From: Arcobacter sp.
GTDB taxonomy: Bacteria; Campylobacterota; Campylobacteria; Campylobacterales; Sulfurimonadaceae
Direction: 5' to 3'
Assembly: GCA_024637195.1 (NCBI GenBank)
Contig: JAGXFN010000002.1
Location: 248,001-312,000 of the forward strand
DNA: 64,000 bases
A program made the position numbers and the translations under genes. This document shows, piece after piece, positions 25,045 through 32,586 of the stretch (positions within the stretch are counted from its first letter, which is position 1; each line of letters opens with the position of its first letter). The notes under the pieces are model-generated. The model was not told the origin of the DNA. It made no database searches and saw only the letters and a program-made list of their open reading frames with translations.

Positions 25045-25611
25045 TTACGATATTATAGCATTTTCTATAACACAAAAATCTACCATTGCATTCATGACAG
25101 CCATTTTTTGGTAGTTTTGAATCTTGGTAAACTCTATATCCGCACATCTGATCTTGTTCTCATCCAGAAGTCTTTGACGGGTTGTCCCCCTCAGCAAAGG
25201 CACCCTTGGAGTCAGCCAGCTCTCTCCGTCAAAAAAAGCGAGGTTGGCGATGCTCGTATCGGTGACGAGGCCATTTTTGACGATGATGATCTCATCAGCA
25301 GGGCTTTTTTTTTGCAGCAGCAAATTGATCTCGTCTCTATCTTCATATTTTAGATCATAGATGATGTCAGAATGAAGAAGCTTGAAAGAGCGGATCTCTT
25401 TTCTTTGATAGGGGAGATACTCTATGCTTTGGATCTCTTTTTCATACAAAACGCGGCATTTGAACTCACCGTCTTTGGGCGGCGAGAGTTCCAGTTGAAG
25501 TGAAGAGTGATGGCCCAGACTTTTTCGGGAGGCATCAACGCGTTTTTGGTGGTAGTGCAGGTAAAGCGCCTTGCCCTCAAAAATGTGAATAGTCTCCAAA
25601 AGACGCGCCAT
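25045..25611 (-). CDS. Class IV aminotransferase (PabC-like aminodeoxychorismate lyase family)
   Basis: From ATG 25611 (189 residues), the start MARLLETIHIFEGKALYLHYHQKRV matches class IV PLP enzymes, which open 'f-T-r-G-g-l-l-h-l-R'. A Lys in YDLKYEDRDE is the probable PLP lysine. VKNGLVTDTSIANLAFFDG is the usual 'G-x-V-x-E-x-x-x-S-N' block, with Asp in place of Glu. LLRGTTRQRLL closes the site. The upstream frame to 25671 runs into cysK and is rejected. PabC makes 4-aminobenzoate for folate; exact substrate is inferred. It follows cysK by eight bases. Confidence 0.8.
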   Translation of the reverse strand: MARLLETIHIFEGKALYLHYHQKRVDASRKSLGHHSSLQLELSPPKDGEFKCRVLYEKEIQSIEYLPYQRKEIRSFKLLHSDIIYDLKYEDRDEINLLLQKKSPADEIIIVKNGLVTDTSIANLAFFDGESWLTPRVPLLRGTTRQRLLDENKIRCADIEFTKIQNYQKMAVMNAMVDFCVIENAIIS

Positions 25612-25619
25612 TGAGAGCT

Positions 25620-26546
25620 TTACTCTTGGGTGTAAAGCGGTGTCGAGAGATAACGCTCGCCCGTATCGCACAAAATGGTGACGATCGTCTTGCCCTTGTT
25701 CTCGGGACGCAATGCGATCTGTTTGGCGGCATAGACATTTGCGCCTGCGGAGATCCCGACTAAAAGTCCCTCCTCTTTGGCCAGGGCCTTGGCCGTCGCC
25801 ATCGCCTCATCATTGCCGACTTGAATGATCTCGCCGTAGATCTGCGTATTCAAAATAGCAGGTATGAAGCCAGCGCCGATGCCTTGTATCTTATGCGCGC
25901 CGGCTTTTCCGCCGGAGAGTACAGGAGAGTCCGCCGGTTCAACCGCAAAGATCTGTACATGTGCGAGCTCTTTTTTAAGCACCTCGCTGACACCGGTGAT
26001 TGATCCGCCCGTACCGACTGCGGCAACAAAGATATCAAGGGTTCTCTCGGTATCGTTTAAGATCTCTATCGCAGTCGTACGGCGGTGAATATCAGGGTTG
26101 GACGGATTTTGAAACTGTTGAAGAACATGCGAGTTCTCTATGCTCTCTTGAAGCTCATGTGACTTGTCTATAGCGCCTTTCATTCCCAGCGGTGCGGGGG
26201 TAAGGACGAGTTCTGCACCCAGAGCCTTTAAAAGATTGCGGCGTTCCATGCTCATGGATTCGGGCATTGTCAAAATAAGCTTGAGATTAAGCGCAGCACA
26301 GACGGAAGCCAGCGCGATGCCGGTATTTCCGCTTGTTGGTTCGATGATAGTTGTATCTTTGTTGATCGTGCCTTCTCTTAAAGCGGTGTCGATCATATTG
26401 AAACCGATCCTATCCTTGACTGAAGAGGTCGGGTTCATGAACTCACATTTGCCAAGAATAGTGCATCCTGTCTCTTGGGAAGCTTTGTTCAGACGGACCA
26501 GGGGCGTATTCCCGATAAGTTCAGTGACATTGTTCGCTATCTTCAT
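25620..26546 (-). CDS. cysK: Cysteine synthase A (O-acetylserine sulfhydrylase)
   Basis: The 308-residue PLP enzyme shows ELIGNTPLVRL, Lys44 in NPTSSVKDRIGFNMID as the cofactor lysine, the phosphate-binding EPTSGNTGIALASV, and AVGTGGSITGVSEVLK. It combines O-acetylserine with sulfide to give cysteine. Length matches CysK rather than CysM. A 106-base spacer separates it from lnt upstream, so it likely has its own promoter, with the PabC-like gene downstream in the same unit. Confidence 0.96.
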   Translation of the reverse strand: MKIANNVTELIGNTPLVRLNKASQETGCTILGKCEFMNPTSSVKDRIGFNMIDTALREGTINKDTTIIEPTSGNTGIALASVCAALNLKLILTMPESMSMERRNLLKALGAELVLTPAPLGMKGAIDKSHELQESIENSHVLQQFQNPSNPDIHRRTTAIEILNDTERTLDIFVAAVGTGGSITGVSEVLKKELAHVQIFAVEPADSPVLSGGKAGAHKIQGIGAGFIPAILNTQIYGEIIQVGNDEAMATAKALAKEEGLLVGISAGANVYAAKQIALRPENKGKTIVTILCDTGERYLSTPLYTQE

Positions 26547-26652
26547 TAGACATTCCTTGCCATATGTGTATTGGCAGTAATCATAGCTTAAGAAGATAAA
26601 AAGGAGTTAAACTTTACTGCTTTACTTGTGTTTTTATACTGAAAACAAAGGT

Positions 26653-27888
26653 CTAAGGGTAAATGATCCCCCCGCCCGCATCATTGGCCGCGTGCAGGAT
26701 GACCGTATTGTGTTTTGTCGCATAAAACTGCATCAAAAGCCGCTGAAGGCTGGGCTCGATGGAGGGCATAAACCAAGCATTATTGCTCATAGCGATCATG
26801 AGGCGCGGGTTTGTTTCGAAAAGTTCATGGCAGGTCGCCTCATAGCAGATGGCATTTCTGAACGCAGTTCCTTTGATGGTGAAATCTGTCGGCTCAGTAG
26901 CACTTAAGTAGTCTGAGGCCCCGTTAAAGATGGCTTTGTTGATCGGAAGGGCAAGAAAAGACGGAAGAGGAATGTACTCGCCGAAAGGAACAAGTATCAT
27001 CTTCTTGGCGATTTGCATTCTGCCGTCTTGAAAAAAGTAGGTCGCATTAAAATTGTGCCCATCATGATCATAAAGACTGCCGGTGACAATGGCTATCTTA
27101 TGACTTTTTGCTTTTAAAAGAGCAATAAGAGCGGGATGGCGGTTCAAAAAAAGCGGATAAGCACTTTCTGGCAGGATTACCAGATCTTTTTTCTCTTCTA
27201 TAGCCTGGTCGATGGCATTGAAGTTCAGTTCAATGGTATCTGGAATATAAAAAGAATTCCATTTGCGCTCCTGATCAAGCTGCGTCTGTACAAGAGAAAC
27301 GTTCAGCGGCAGCTTCTGCTCTTTTGGCACTGAAAAATTCAGCGCAGGCAGCAGAAGCAAAAAGAAGAGTGCGGCCTCTCGCTTCTGCTTGAACTGAACA
27401 AAAAGAGCCAGGGAGAGCAGGATAAGCGCATACTGCCACTTTTCTATACCAAAATAGCTGTGGACAAAAAGAAGCTCTGGCTGAAGCCAGTTGAAGTCGA
27501 AGGGTTCAAAGAGACTTAGCAAAAAGAGCATGCCCGCGCGCAAGAGAGGATGAGAGGCAAGTGCAACAAGCCAAAAGATAAGGCCATAGATAAGAGCAAA
27601 GCCCAGGGCAACGAAGGGCACAGCCCAGGAAAGCCCATAATAGCGGAAGCTGAACCCTATCCAGTAGAACCAGAAGAGACCGATAAAAAATCCCGCAAAG
27701 AGCAGTGTCTTTCTTCCTGATACGATCAGCAGATAGAAGGCACAAAGACCAAGAAGGGTGTTAAGAAGATAGAACTCAAACCCAAAATGAAAGAGGTAGA
27801 GAAAAGCCGAAAAGCACAGGGCCAGAAGAAAGGCACGCAGAAGTTCGTGAACTGAAAAGAAAGTTTTTAAGGCGCGCATGCTGCTCAT
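26653..27888 (-). CDS. lnt: Apolipoprotein N-acyltransferase
   Basis: The 411-residue product has about six N-terminal membrane helices and a periplasmic nitrilase-like domain. The catalytic triad is visible: Glu in LVILPESAYPLF, Lys in MQIAKKMILVPFGEYIPL, and Cys in NAICYEATCHELFE. SNNAWFMPSIEP follows. It adds the third acyl chain to lipoproteins. It is shorter than E. coli Lnt (512) but normal for Campylobacterota. An alternative ATG lies nine bases downstream (27879). It ends 106 bases before cysK. Confidence 0.93.
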   Translation of the reverse strand: MSSMRALKTFFSVHELLRAFLLALCFSAFLYLFHFGFEFYLLNTLLGLCAFYLLIVSGRKTLLFAGFFIGLFWFYWIGFSFRYYGLSWAVPFVALGFALIYGLIFWLVALASHPLLRAGMLFLLSLFEPFDFNWLQPELLFVHSYFGIEKWQYALILLSLALFVQFKQKREAALFFLLLLPALNFSVPKEQKLPLNVSLVQTQLDQERKWNSFYIPDTIELNFNAIDQAIEEKKDLVILPESAYPLFLNRHPALIALLKAKSHKIAIVTGSLYDHDGHNFNATYFFQDGRMQIAKKMILVPFGEYIPLPSFLALPINKAIFNGASDYLSATEPTDFTIKGTAFRNAICYEATCHELFETNPRLMIAMSNNAWFMPSIEPSLQRLLMQFYATKHNTVILHAANDAGGGIIYP

Positions 27889-27925
27889 TTTTTTATGAAA
27901 TTATAGCATGTCCAAAATGTATCTG

Positions 27926-28999
27926 CTAAGCAGACTCTCTTCTTAACAGAGGAAGCCGGTTCAGCAGATCTTCGCAGTAATCCCACTGCTCCAAGTTCTC
28001 TTTCCACGCATGGGGAATGGCATTGACCCCCTTGTAGGCGCCAAGAACCATCCCGATTGCGATCGCACGCGAAGCGTTGTCGCCTCCGACCATCGCGTTG
28101 GCCTGAAGTGCTTTTTTCAGCCCCTCCTCTTGTTGCGCATACTTTAAGATAAAGTAAACAGCCCCCGGCAGAGTGCCTTCAGTCGGGCTGGCTTTTCCGA
28201 CCTTGATGGGTTCGCTTCGACCGACATCCCATAACCTTGCCATGCTGGTGAGGGCAAGATCATCGGCGAAGGGTTCTTTGAAAAGTGCTGAATTTTCATC
28301 TGTCGCTTCGAGAACCTTGGCAATGGCCTGGGCACTTTTCGTTTCAAAAAATCCGCCCATCTGCACGGCGACATCCTCTATGGCATCGGCAGGCGTAGCG
28401 CCGTTGATGACACGGTGCGTCACCCGCGCGAAGAACTCACCGCCGCCGAGCGCATGTAGATCTTTGTGGGTAAACATCGTTTTTCGGGCAACATCAACGA
28501 TCGTTTCCTCGTTCTCATAATAGCCGTGTGCGGCGACGTGGCGAATGGCCATTGCATTGGAGATCCCTCCAAGCTGTGCTATATCCACGCCTCTTTTTAC
28601 CTGGGCATAGGTCTCCTTGGTCATCGTGCAGATCCATGATCCCCATCCGTTTTCAAGACGCATCATCCAGTGCGGCAGCATGGCGCTTACCTCAAAGGCT
28701 CTGGGCGGTTCTGAAATGGCAGCGAGATGTTCCAGAACGAGGATGTTATAGTCGCCGTAGTCTGTTGTCCCGCCTGCTTTTTTGCCCGGATGATAGTTCC
28801 GCTCTCCCCATCCGATACCGTGGGTCTGGCCGCCCATCATCTCGCCCGGCGACATAAACGTTTCAATGCTTTTTTTCCCGTAGGCCTCATAGATCTTTTT
28901 GGCATCATACTCGTAATGACTTCCCAAACAGAGCGCATCACCGACGATAGCGCCGAAAAATGAGCCTTTTATTGCGTCTTCTTTTGTGATATTTTCCAT
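27926..28999 (-). CDS. ADP-ribosylglycohydrolase (DraG/ARH)-fold protein with altered metal motifs
   Basis: The 357-residue protein starts ITKEDAIKGSFFGAIVGDALCLG, the opening of the all-helical ARH fold. Where active ARH enzymes have TDDT and GGDTDT, this protein has TDYGDYN and GGDNASRAIAIGMVLGA. Some acids that hold the two magnesium ions are therefore altered, as I recall for crystallin-like members of this family. Hydrolase activity on ADP-ribose cannot be assumed. It lies 37 bases upstream of lnt on the same strand and divergent from yajC. No DraT-like partner is near. Confidence 0.85.
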   Translation of the reverse strand: MENITKEDAIKGSFFGAIVGDALCLGSHYEYDAKKIYEAYGKKSIETFMSPGEMMGGQTHGIGWGERNYHPGKKAGGTTDYGDYNILVLEHLAAISEPPRAFEVSAMLPHWMMRLENGWGSWICTMTKETYAQVKRGVDIAQLGGISNAMAIRHVAAHGYYENEETIVDVARKTMFTHKDLHALGGGEFFARVTHRVINGATPADAIEDVAVQMGGFFETKSAQAIAKVLEATDENSALFKEPFADDLALTSMARLWDVGRSEPIKVGKASPTEGTLPGAVYFILKYAQQEEGLKKALQANAMVGGDNASRAIAIGMVLGAYKGVNAIPHAWKENLEQWDYCEDLLNRLPLLRRESA

Positions 29000-29136
29000 T
29001 ATAACTGCCTGATTTTTTCGGTGATTGTAGCGGAGTAACTATTTAATGCGCCCCGCTGATTTAAACGGCCCGATAGAGTTAAGCCTCCAGTAAGAAGGGA
29101 GCAGAGCATTTTAGAGACGGCTTAAGCCAAATAAGC

Positions 29137-29142
29137 TATAAT
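29137..29142 (+). promoter_or_regulatory. -10 element of yajC-secDF
   Basis: TATAAT 32 bases before the yajC ATG, in a divergent region shared with the ARH-type gene. Confidence 0.6.
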
Positions 29143-29173
29143 ATCCGCAATTTTTACCACAAGGAAGCGTATA

Positions 29174-29431
29174 ATGGAATCAATTATCATGATGGTCGGA
29201 CTGTTCGCGATTATGTACTTTATCATAATTCGTCCACAGCAAAAACAGCAAAAAGAGCACAAGGCGATGTTGGAAGCATTGGGCAAGGGCGACAAGGTCG
29301 TGACAAACGGTGGTCTAATCGTAGAGATCGTGAAGGTAGAAGAGGGCTTTTTTAAGGTAAGACTGGACAAAGATTCCGAAGCACGCCTGGCGAAAGATGC
29401 TATTGCACGAAAGTTTGAGGATGAAGCTTAA
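29174..29431 (+). CDS. yajC: Sec translocon accessory protein YajC
   Basis: The 85-residue product has one N-terminal membrane helix (MMVGLFAIMYFIII), the RPQQKQQKEHKAML motif just after it, and GDKVVTNGGLIVEIV in the cytosolic part. YajC joins SecDF in the holotranslocon. AAGGAAG precedes the ATG, and the stop overlaps the secD start. Confidence 0.96.
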   Translation: MESIIMMVGLFAIMYFIIIRPQQKQQKEHKAMLEALGKGDKVVTNGGLIVEIVKVEEGFFKVRLDKDSEARLAKDAIARKFEDEA

Positions 29432-30989
29432 TTATCGCGTAGTAATCTTTACTGTTGCACTTGTTCTTGGGGTCATCTTTTCTGTCCCCTCTTTGACGCA
29501 AAGCGAAAAAGGCGCAAAGATCACACTCGGACTTGATCTTCAAGGCGGTCTGCATATGCTTCTTGGTGTCAAAACCGAAGAAGCAGTAAACGCACGTTTT
29601 AAGTCGATCGCAGCGAGCATAAAGTATTTCACTGAAAAAAATAATATTCTAGTCGACACGCTCTCTATGGACGGTGATGGGATCGAATTTTCGCTCTTGG
29701 ATGAAGATGACATTCCAAGTGTTCGGACAATGCTTGAAAAGACAGAGGGTCTTCTTGTTGAAACCAAGGGACTGGAATTTAATCTGAACTTTAGCGAGTT
29801 AGAGATCGAAAACACAAAAAAGCAGTCGGTAGAGCAGGCCATCGAGACTATCCGTAACCGTTTAGATCAGTTTGGTCTGGCAGAACCGACGGTAGCGAAG
29901 CAGGGAGATGAGAAGATCCTTGTGGAGCTTCCGGGGATCAAAACGCAAGAAGAGGAGCAGCGTGCGCGCGAGCTGATCTCGCGTGCAGCCTATCTTCAGA
30001 TGATGGCACTTGATGAAGAGCGACAAAGTCGTGTTTATCAGATGAGCGATGCGGAAGCGGCAAAATACGGAGATGTCATCTTGGAAGATGCCGCGCGTCC
30101 GGGAGTCAAGTATCTGATCAAAGAGATACAGATCCTAGACGGCTCAATGCTGACCAACGCCAGCGTCTCTTTTGATCAGCAGACCAACCAGCCGGTCATC
30201 AACTTTACGCTCAGCTCAGAAGGCGGCGCTATCTTCGGGGATTTTACCGAGAAGAATGTCGGGAACCACTTGGCGATCGTGTTGGATGACAAGGTCTTTT
30301 CTGCACCGGTGATCAATGAGCGCATCGGCGGCGGAAGCGGCCAAATATCAGGAAGCTATACACCGCAAGAAGCGCAGGATCTGGCCATTGCTCTGCGTTC
30401 AGGTGCACTTCTCGCACCAATCTATCTGATGGAAAAACGTTCCGTCGGTCCAAGTCTGGGCGCTGATAGTATCAAAGCAGCTTCGGTCGCGCTGATTGGC
30501 GGATTTGTTCTAGTCGTTCTTTTTATGCTTGTTTATTACAAGATGGCAGGAGTGATCGCCAATGTGGCGCTGATCGCCAACTTGTTTATTCTTCTGGCGG
30601 TCATGGCGCTTTTTGGCGCAACCTTGACCTTGCCGGGTATGGCAGGTATCGTTCTGACCGTCGGTATGGCCGTGGACGCCAATGTCATCATCTCCGAGCG
30701 CATTCGCGAACTTCTTTATCAAGGCGTGAGTGTACGCAAGGCGATCGAGCAGGGGTATGAGAATGCTACCTCGGCGATTTTGGATGCGAACATTACGACG
30801 CTGATTGCGGCTGTGGTGCTCTACATCTACGGCACGGGTGCTATCAAAGGCTTTGCGATTACTATCAGCATCGGTATCTTGGCCTCAATGCTCACGGCAA
30901 TCCTCGGAACCAGCGGTATCTACGGGATGCTTTTATCGCGCATAGAAAAAAGTAAAAACCTGAGTTTCTGGTTTGGGATAAAGGCATAA
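29421..30989 (+). CDS. secD: Protein translocase subunit SecD
   Basis: From ATG 29421 (522 residues) the protein begins KLNYRVVIFTVALVLGVIF, a membrane helix. The large periplasmic region starts with GLDLQGGLHMLLGV and includes QAIETIRNRLDQFGLAEPTV. Five more helices follow, with MAVDANVIISERIRE and its conserved Asp. SecD and SecF use the proton gradient to pull proteins across the membrane. The ATG at 29397 would add eight residues; 29421 gives the usual N-terminus. It overlaps yajC by 11 bases. Confidence 0.95.
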   Translation: MKLNYRVVIFTVALVLGVIFSVPSLTQSEKGAKITLGLDLQGGLHMLLGVKTEEAVNARFKSIAASIKYFTEKNNILVDTLSMDGDGIEFSLLDEDDIPSVRTMLEKTEGLLVETKGLEFNLNFSELEIENTKKQSVEQAIETIRNRLDQFGLAEPTVAKQGDEKILVELPGIKTQEEEQRARELISRAAYLQMMALDEERQSRVYQMSDAEAAKYGDVILEDAARPGVKYLIKEIQILDGSMLTNASVSFDQQTNQPVINFTLSSEGGAIFGDFTEKNVGNHLAIVLDDKVFSAPVINERIGGGSGQISGSYTPQEAQDLAIALRSGALLAPIYLMEKRSVGPSLGADSIKAASVALIGGFVLVVLFMLVYYKMAGVIANVALIANLFILLAVMALFGATLTLPGMAGIVLTVGMAVDANVIISERIRELLYQGVSVRKAIEQGYENATSAILDANITTLIAAVVLYIYGTGAIKGFAITISIGILASMLTAILGTSGIYGMLLSRIEKSKNLSFWFGIKA

Positions 30990-30990
30990 T

Positions 30991-31962
30991 ATGGAACTTT
31001 TTAAACATACAAAGACCTACGATTTTATGGGAAAGAAGAAGTTAACGCTGATCTTCTCATTGCTCCTTGTCCTGGCCTCAACTATTACGCTTGCAACAAA
31101 AGGGCTGAACTACGGGATAGATTTTGCCGGCGGTACGGTTGTTCAGGTCAAGTACGACACGCCAGCCCCAATCAATGAGATGCGCACACTGATAAGTAAA
31201 CACGAACTTTTTGACGGGGCTAGCATCTCTGAATTTGGCTCGCCCGAAGAGGTGGTGATACGTGTACGCACAAGCAGCTCAAGCGTGACAAGCGATATGG
31301 GCGATCTGGCAAGAGAAGCACTTAAGGGCAGCGGAAATTTCGAGATACGCCGTGTTGACATTGTCGGCCCGAAAGTAGGAGACGAGCTTCGAGAAAAGGG
31401 GATCATGGCGATGCTGTTTGCGATCATTGGCATCTTGATTTATGTCTCATTCCGCTTCGAGTGGCGTTTTGCCCTGGCCTCGGTCGTCGCTTTGGTGCAT
31501 GATATCACTATCGCGATGGGGGCGATCTCGCTCTTTCAGATCGAGGTCAATCTTGATATTTTAGCGGCAATGCTGACTATTTTGGGTTATTCGCTCAATG
31601 ATACAATCATCGTTTTTGACCGTATCCGCGAGGGACTGCTCAAGATCAAGACAATACTTCTTGAAGAAGTCATCAATGAGTCGGTAACCCGTACACTTTC
31701 ACGTACGACACTGACTTCGCTGACTACCTTTTTTGTTGTTCTGACTCTCTGGCTATGGGGTGGCGAGATTATCCACGGCTTTGGTTTTACACTGCTTGTG
31801 GGTATTATCGTCGGGACCTACTCGTCGATTTTTGTTGCCTCGCCGGTACTGATATGGCTGGGCTTCGATATCAAGCTCTACCGTTCAAGACTAGCTGACA
31901 AAGAGATGCGAAGAGTAGAAAAAGAGCGCATGCGCGCACAGTTCGAACAGGGGACGATGTAG
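30991..31962 (+). CDS. secF: Protein translocase subunit SecF
   Basis: The 323-residue product has YGIDFAGGTVVQVKY after the first helix, RRVDIVGPKVGDELREKG, and the conserved LGYSLNDTIIVFDRIRE in the membrane core. It partners SecD. It starts one base after the secD stop, so the genes are coupled. A basic tail (EMRRVEKERMRAQ) ends the protein. Confidence 0.96.
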   Translation: MELFKHTKTYDFMGKKKLTLIFSLLLVLASTITLATKGLNYGIDFAGGTVVQVKYDTPAPINEMRTLISKHELFDGASISEFGSPEEVVIRVRTSSSSVTSDMGDLAREALKGSGNFEIRRVDIVGPKVGDELREKGIMAMLFAIIGILIYVSFRFEWRFALASVVALVHDITIAMGAISLFQIEVNLDILAAMLTILGYSLNDTIIVFDRIREGLLKIKTILLEEVINESVTRTLSRTTLTSLTTFFVVLTLWLWGGEIIHGFGFTLLVGIIVGTYSSIFVASPVLIWLGFDIKLYRSRLADKEMRRVEKERMRAQFEQGTM

Positions 31963-32002
31963 CATTTAGCTACAAAAGAGCGGGTAAAAAAGTAAAATCA
32001 GC

Positions 32003-32008
32003 TAAAAT
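32003..32008 (+). promoter_or_regulatory. -10 element ahead of the structured leader
   Basis: TAAAAT, which would start transcription near 32014, almost exactly where the leader's outer stem begins. Confidence 0.5.
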
Positions 32009-32012
32009 AGTG

Positions 32013-32107
32013 TTTGATTTGCACGGCTGACAGCGCGGTTGACCTGTGTGTGAGCTCCCCGCTGAGGGGAACCAAGTGTAAGCAGACATCAAAGCGAAGC
32101 TTCGATA
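32013..32107 (+). promoter_or_regulatory. Structured 5' leader RNA, family unknown
   Basis: Several complementary blocks nest here: TTTGAT (32013-32018) with ATCAAA (32088-32093), TTGCAC (32019-32024) with GTGTAA (32076-32081, one G-U pair), GGTT (32037-32040) with AACC (32070-32073), and CCCC (32057-32060) with GGGG (32066-32069). A palindrome CGAAGCTTCG follows at about 32096-32105, then a ribosome site AAAGGAG before the ATG at 32136. It does not match riboswitch, SRP or T-box consensus known to me. It may be a riboswitch-like leader or a small RNA. Confidence 0.45.
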
Positions 32108-32135
32108 CCGTAACAAACGACTAAAAGGAGTAGTA

Positions 32136-32474
32136 ATGGACTGGGGAAAAGTAATCTACGTTTTTTTTGCCTTGATGAGTCTAACATCAACGGCTGGATT
32201 TTTATATGAGCACAGTGCGATAGCACTTTTTATGGCAGGAAGTTTAAATCTGGTCTCCACCATTTTGAAGATCGGCGTGCGAAACCTGCTTGCAGCGGAG
32301 CTTTTGGCCAGCTCTTTAGTCGCCGACCTGCACCTTATTCCGGCCTTTATCTATTTGGTGGTTATCGGGAATCACGACTGGGCTGTCGCACTTGCGATCG
32401 GCGCTTTGATCGCGAATATTTTCTCCATGGGGCTTGTCCTTGTAGAGGGTTCAAAAACACGCGAAGAGTACTAA
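32136..32474 (+). CDS. Small inner-membrane protein, DUF6394-like
   Basis: The 112-residue protein begins DWGKVIYVFFALMSLTSTAGFLYEHS and has three to four membrane helices. A conserved-looking centre, NLVSTILKIGVRNLLAAELLASSLVADLHLIPAF, is quoted in segments only as the loop region. I recall proteins of this kind under DUF6394 in Campylobacterota; function is unknown. A long, structured leader precedes it, which suggests regulated expression. The 3' end carries one arm of an alternative hairpin. Confidence 0.75.
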   Translation: MDWGKVIYVFFALMSLTSTAGFLYEHSAIALFMAGSLNLVSTILKIGVRNLLAAELLASSLVADLHLIPAFIYLVVIGNHDWAVALAIGALIANIFSMGLVLVEGSKTREEY

Positions 32475-32484
32475 GCGCGCCGGT

Positions 32485-32507
32485 GCGTGTTTTTATACAA
32501 AACACGC
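32485..32507 (+). terminator. Strong hairpin after the DUF6394-like gene
   Basis: GCGTGTTTT at 32485-32493 pairs perfectly with AAAACACGC at 32499-32507, loop TATAC. T-rich tracts follow only after several bases (CTTTTGCACTTTTT). A second copy of AAAACACGC at 32454-32462, inside the coding end, could pair with the same arm. Confidence 0.6.
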
Positions 32508-32586
32508 GAAGCTTTTGCACTTTTTAAACCATTCATCCTAAGTGTTAGCCGCTAACCTTTAGTATTGATGATTTTTAGGAGAAAAT

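Noticed and set aside
32013-32135. SRP (4.5S) RNA gene
   Set aside because: The GGAA tetraloop and GGUCAGGUCCGGAA-type core are absent.
32508-32586. T-box leader of leuS
   Set aside because: No specifier or antiterminator motif; T-boxes are not expected in Gram-negative bacteria of this kind.
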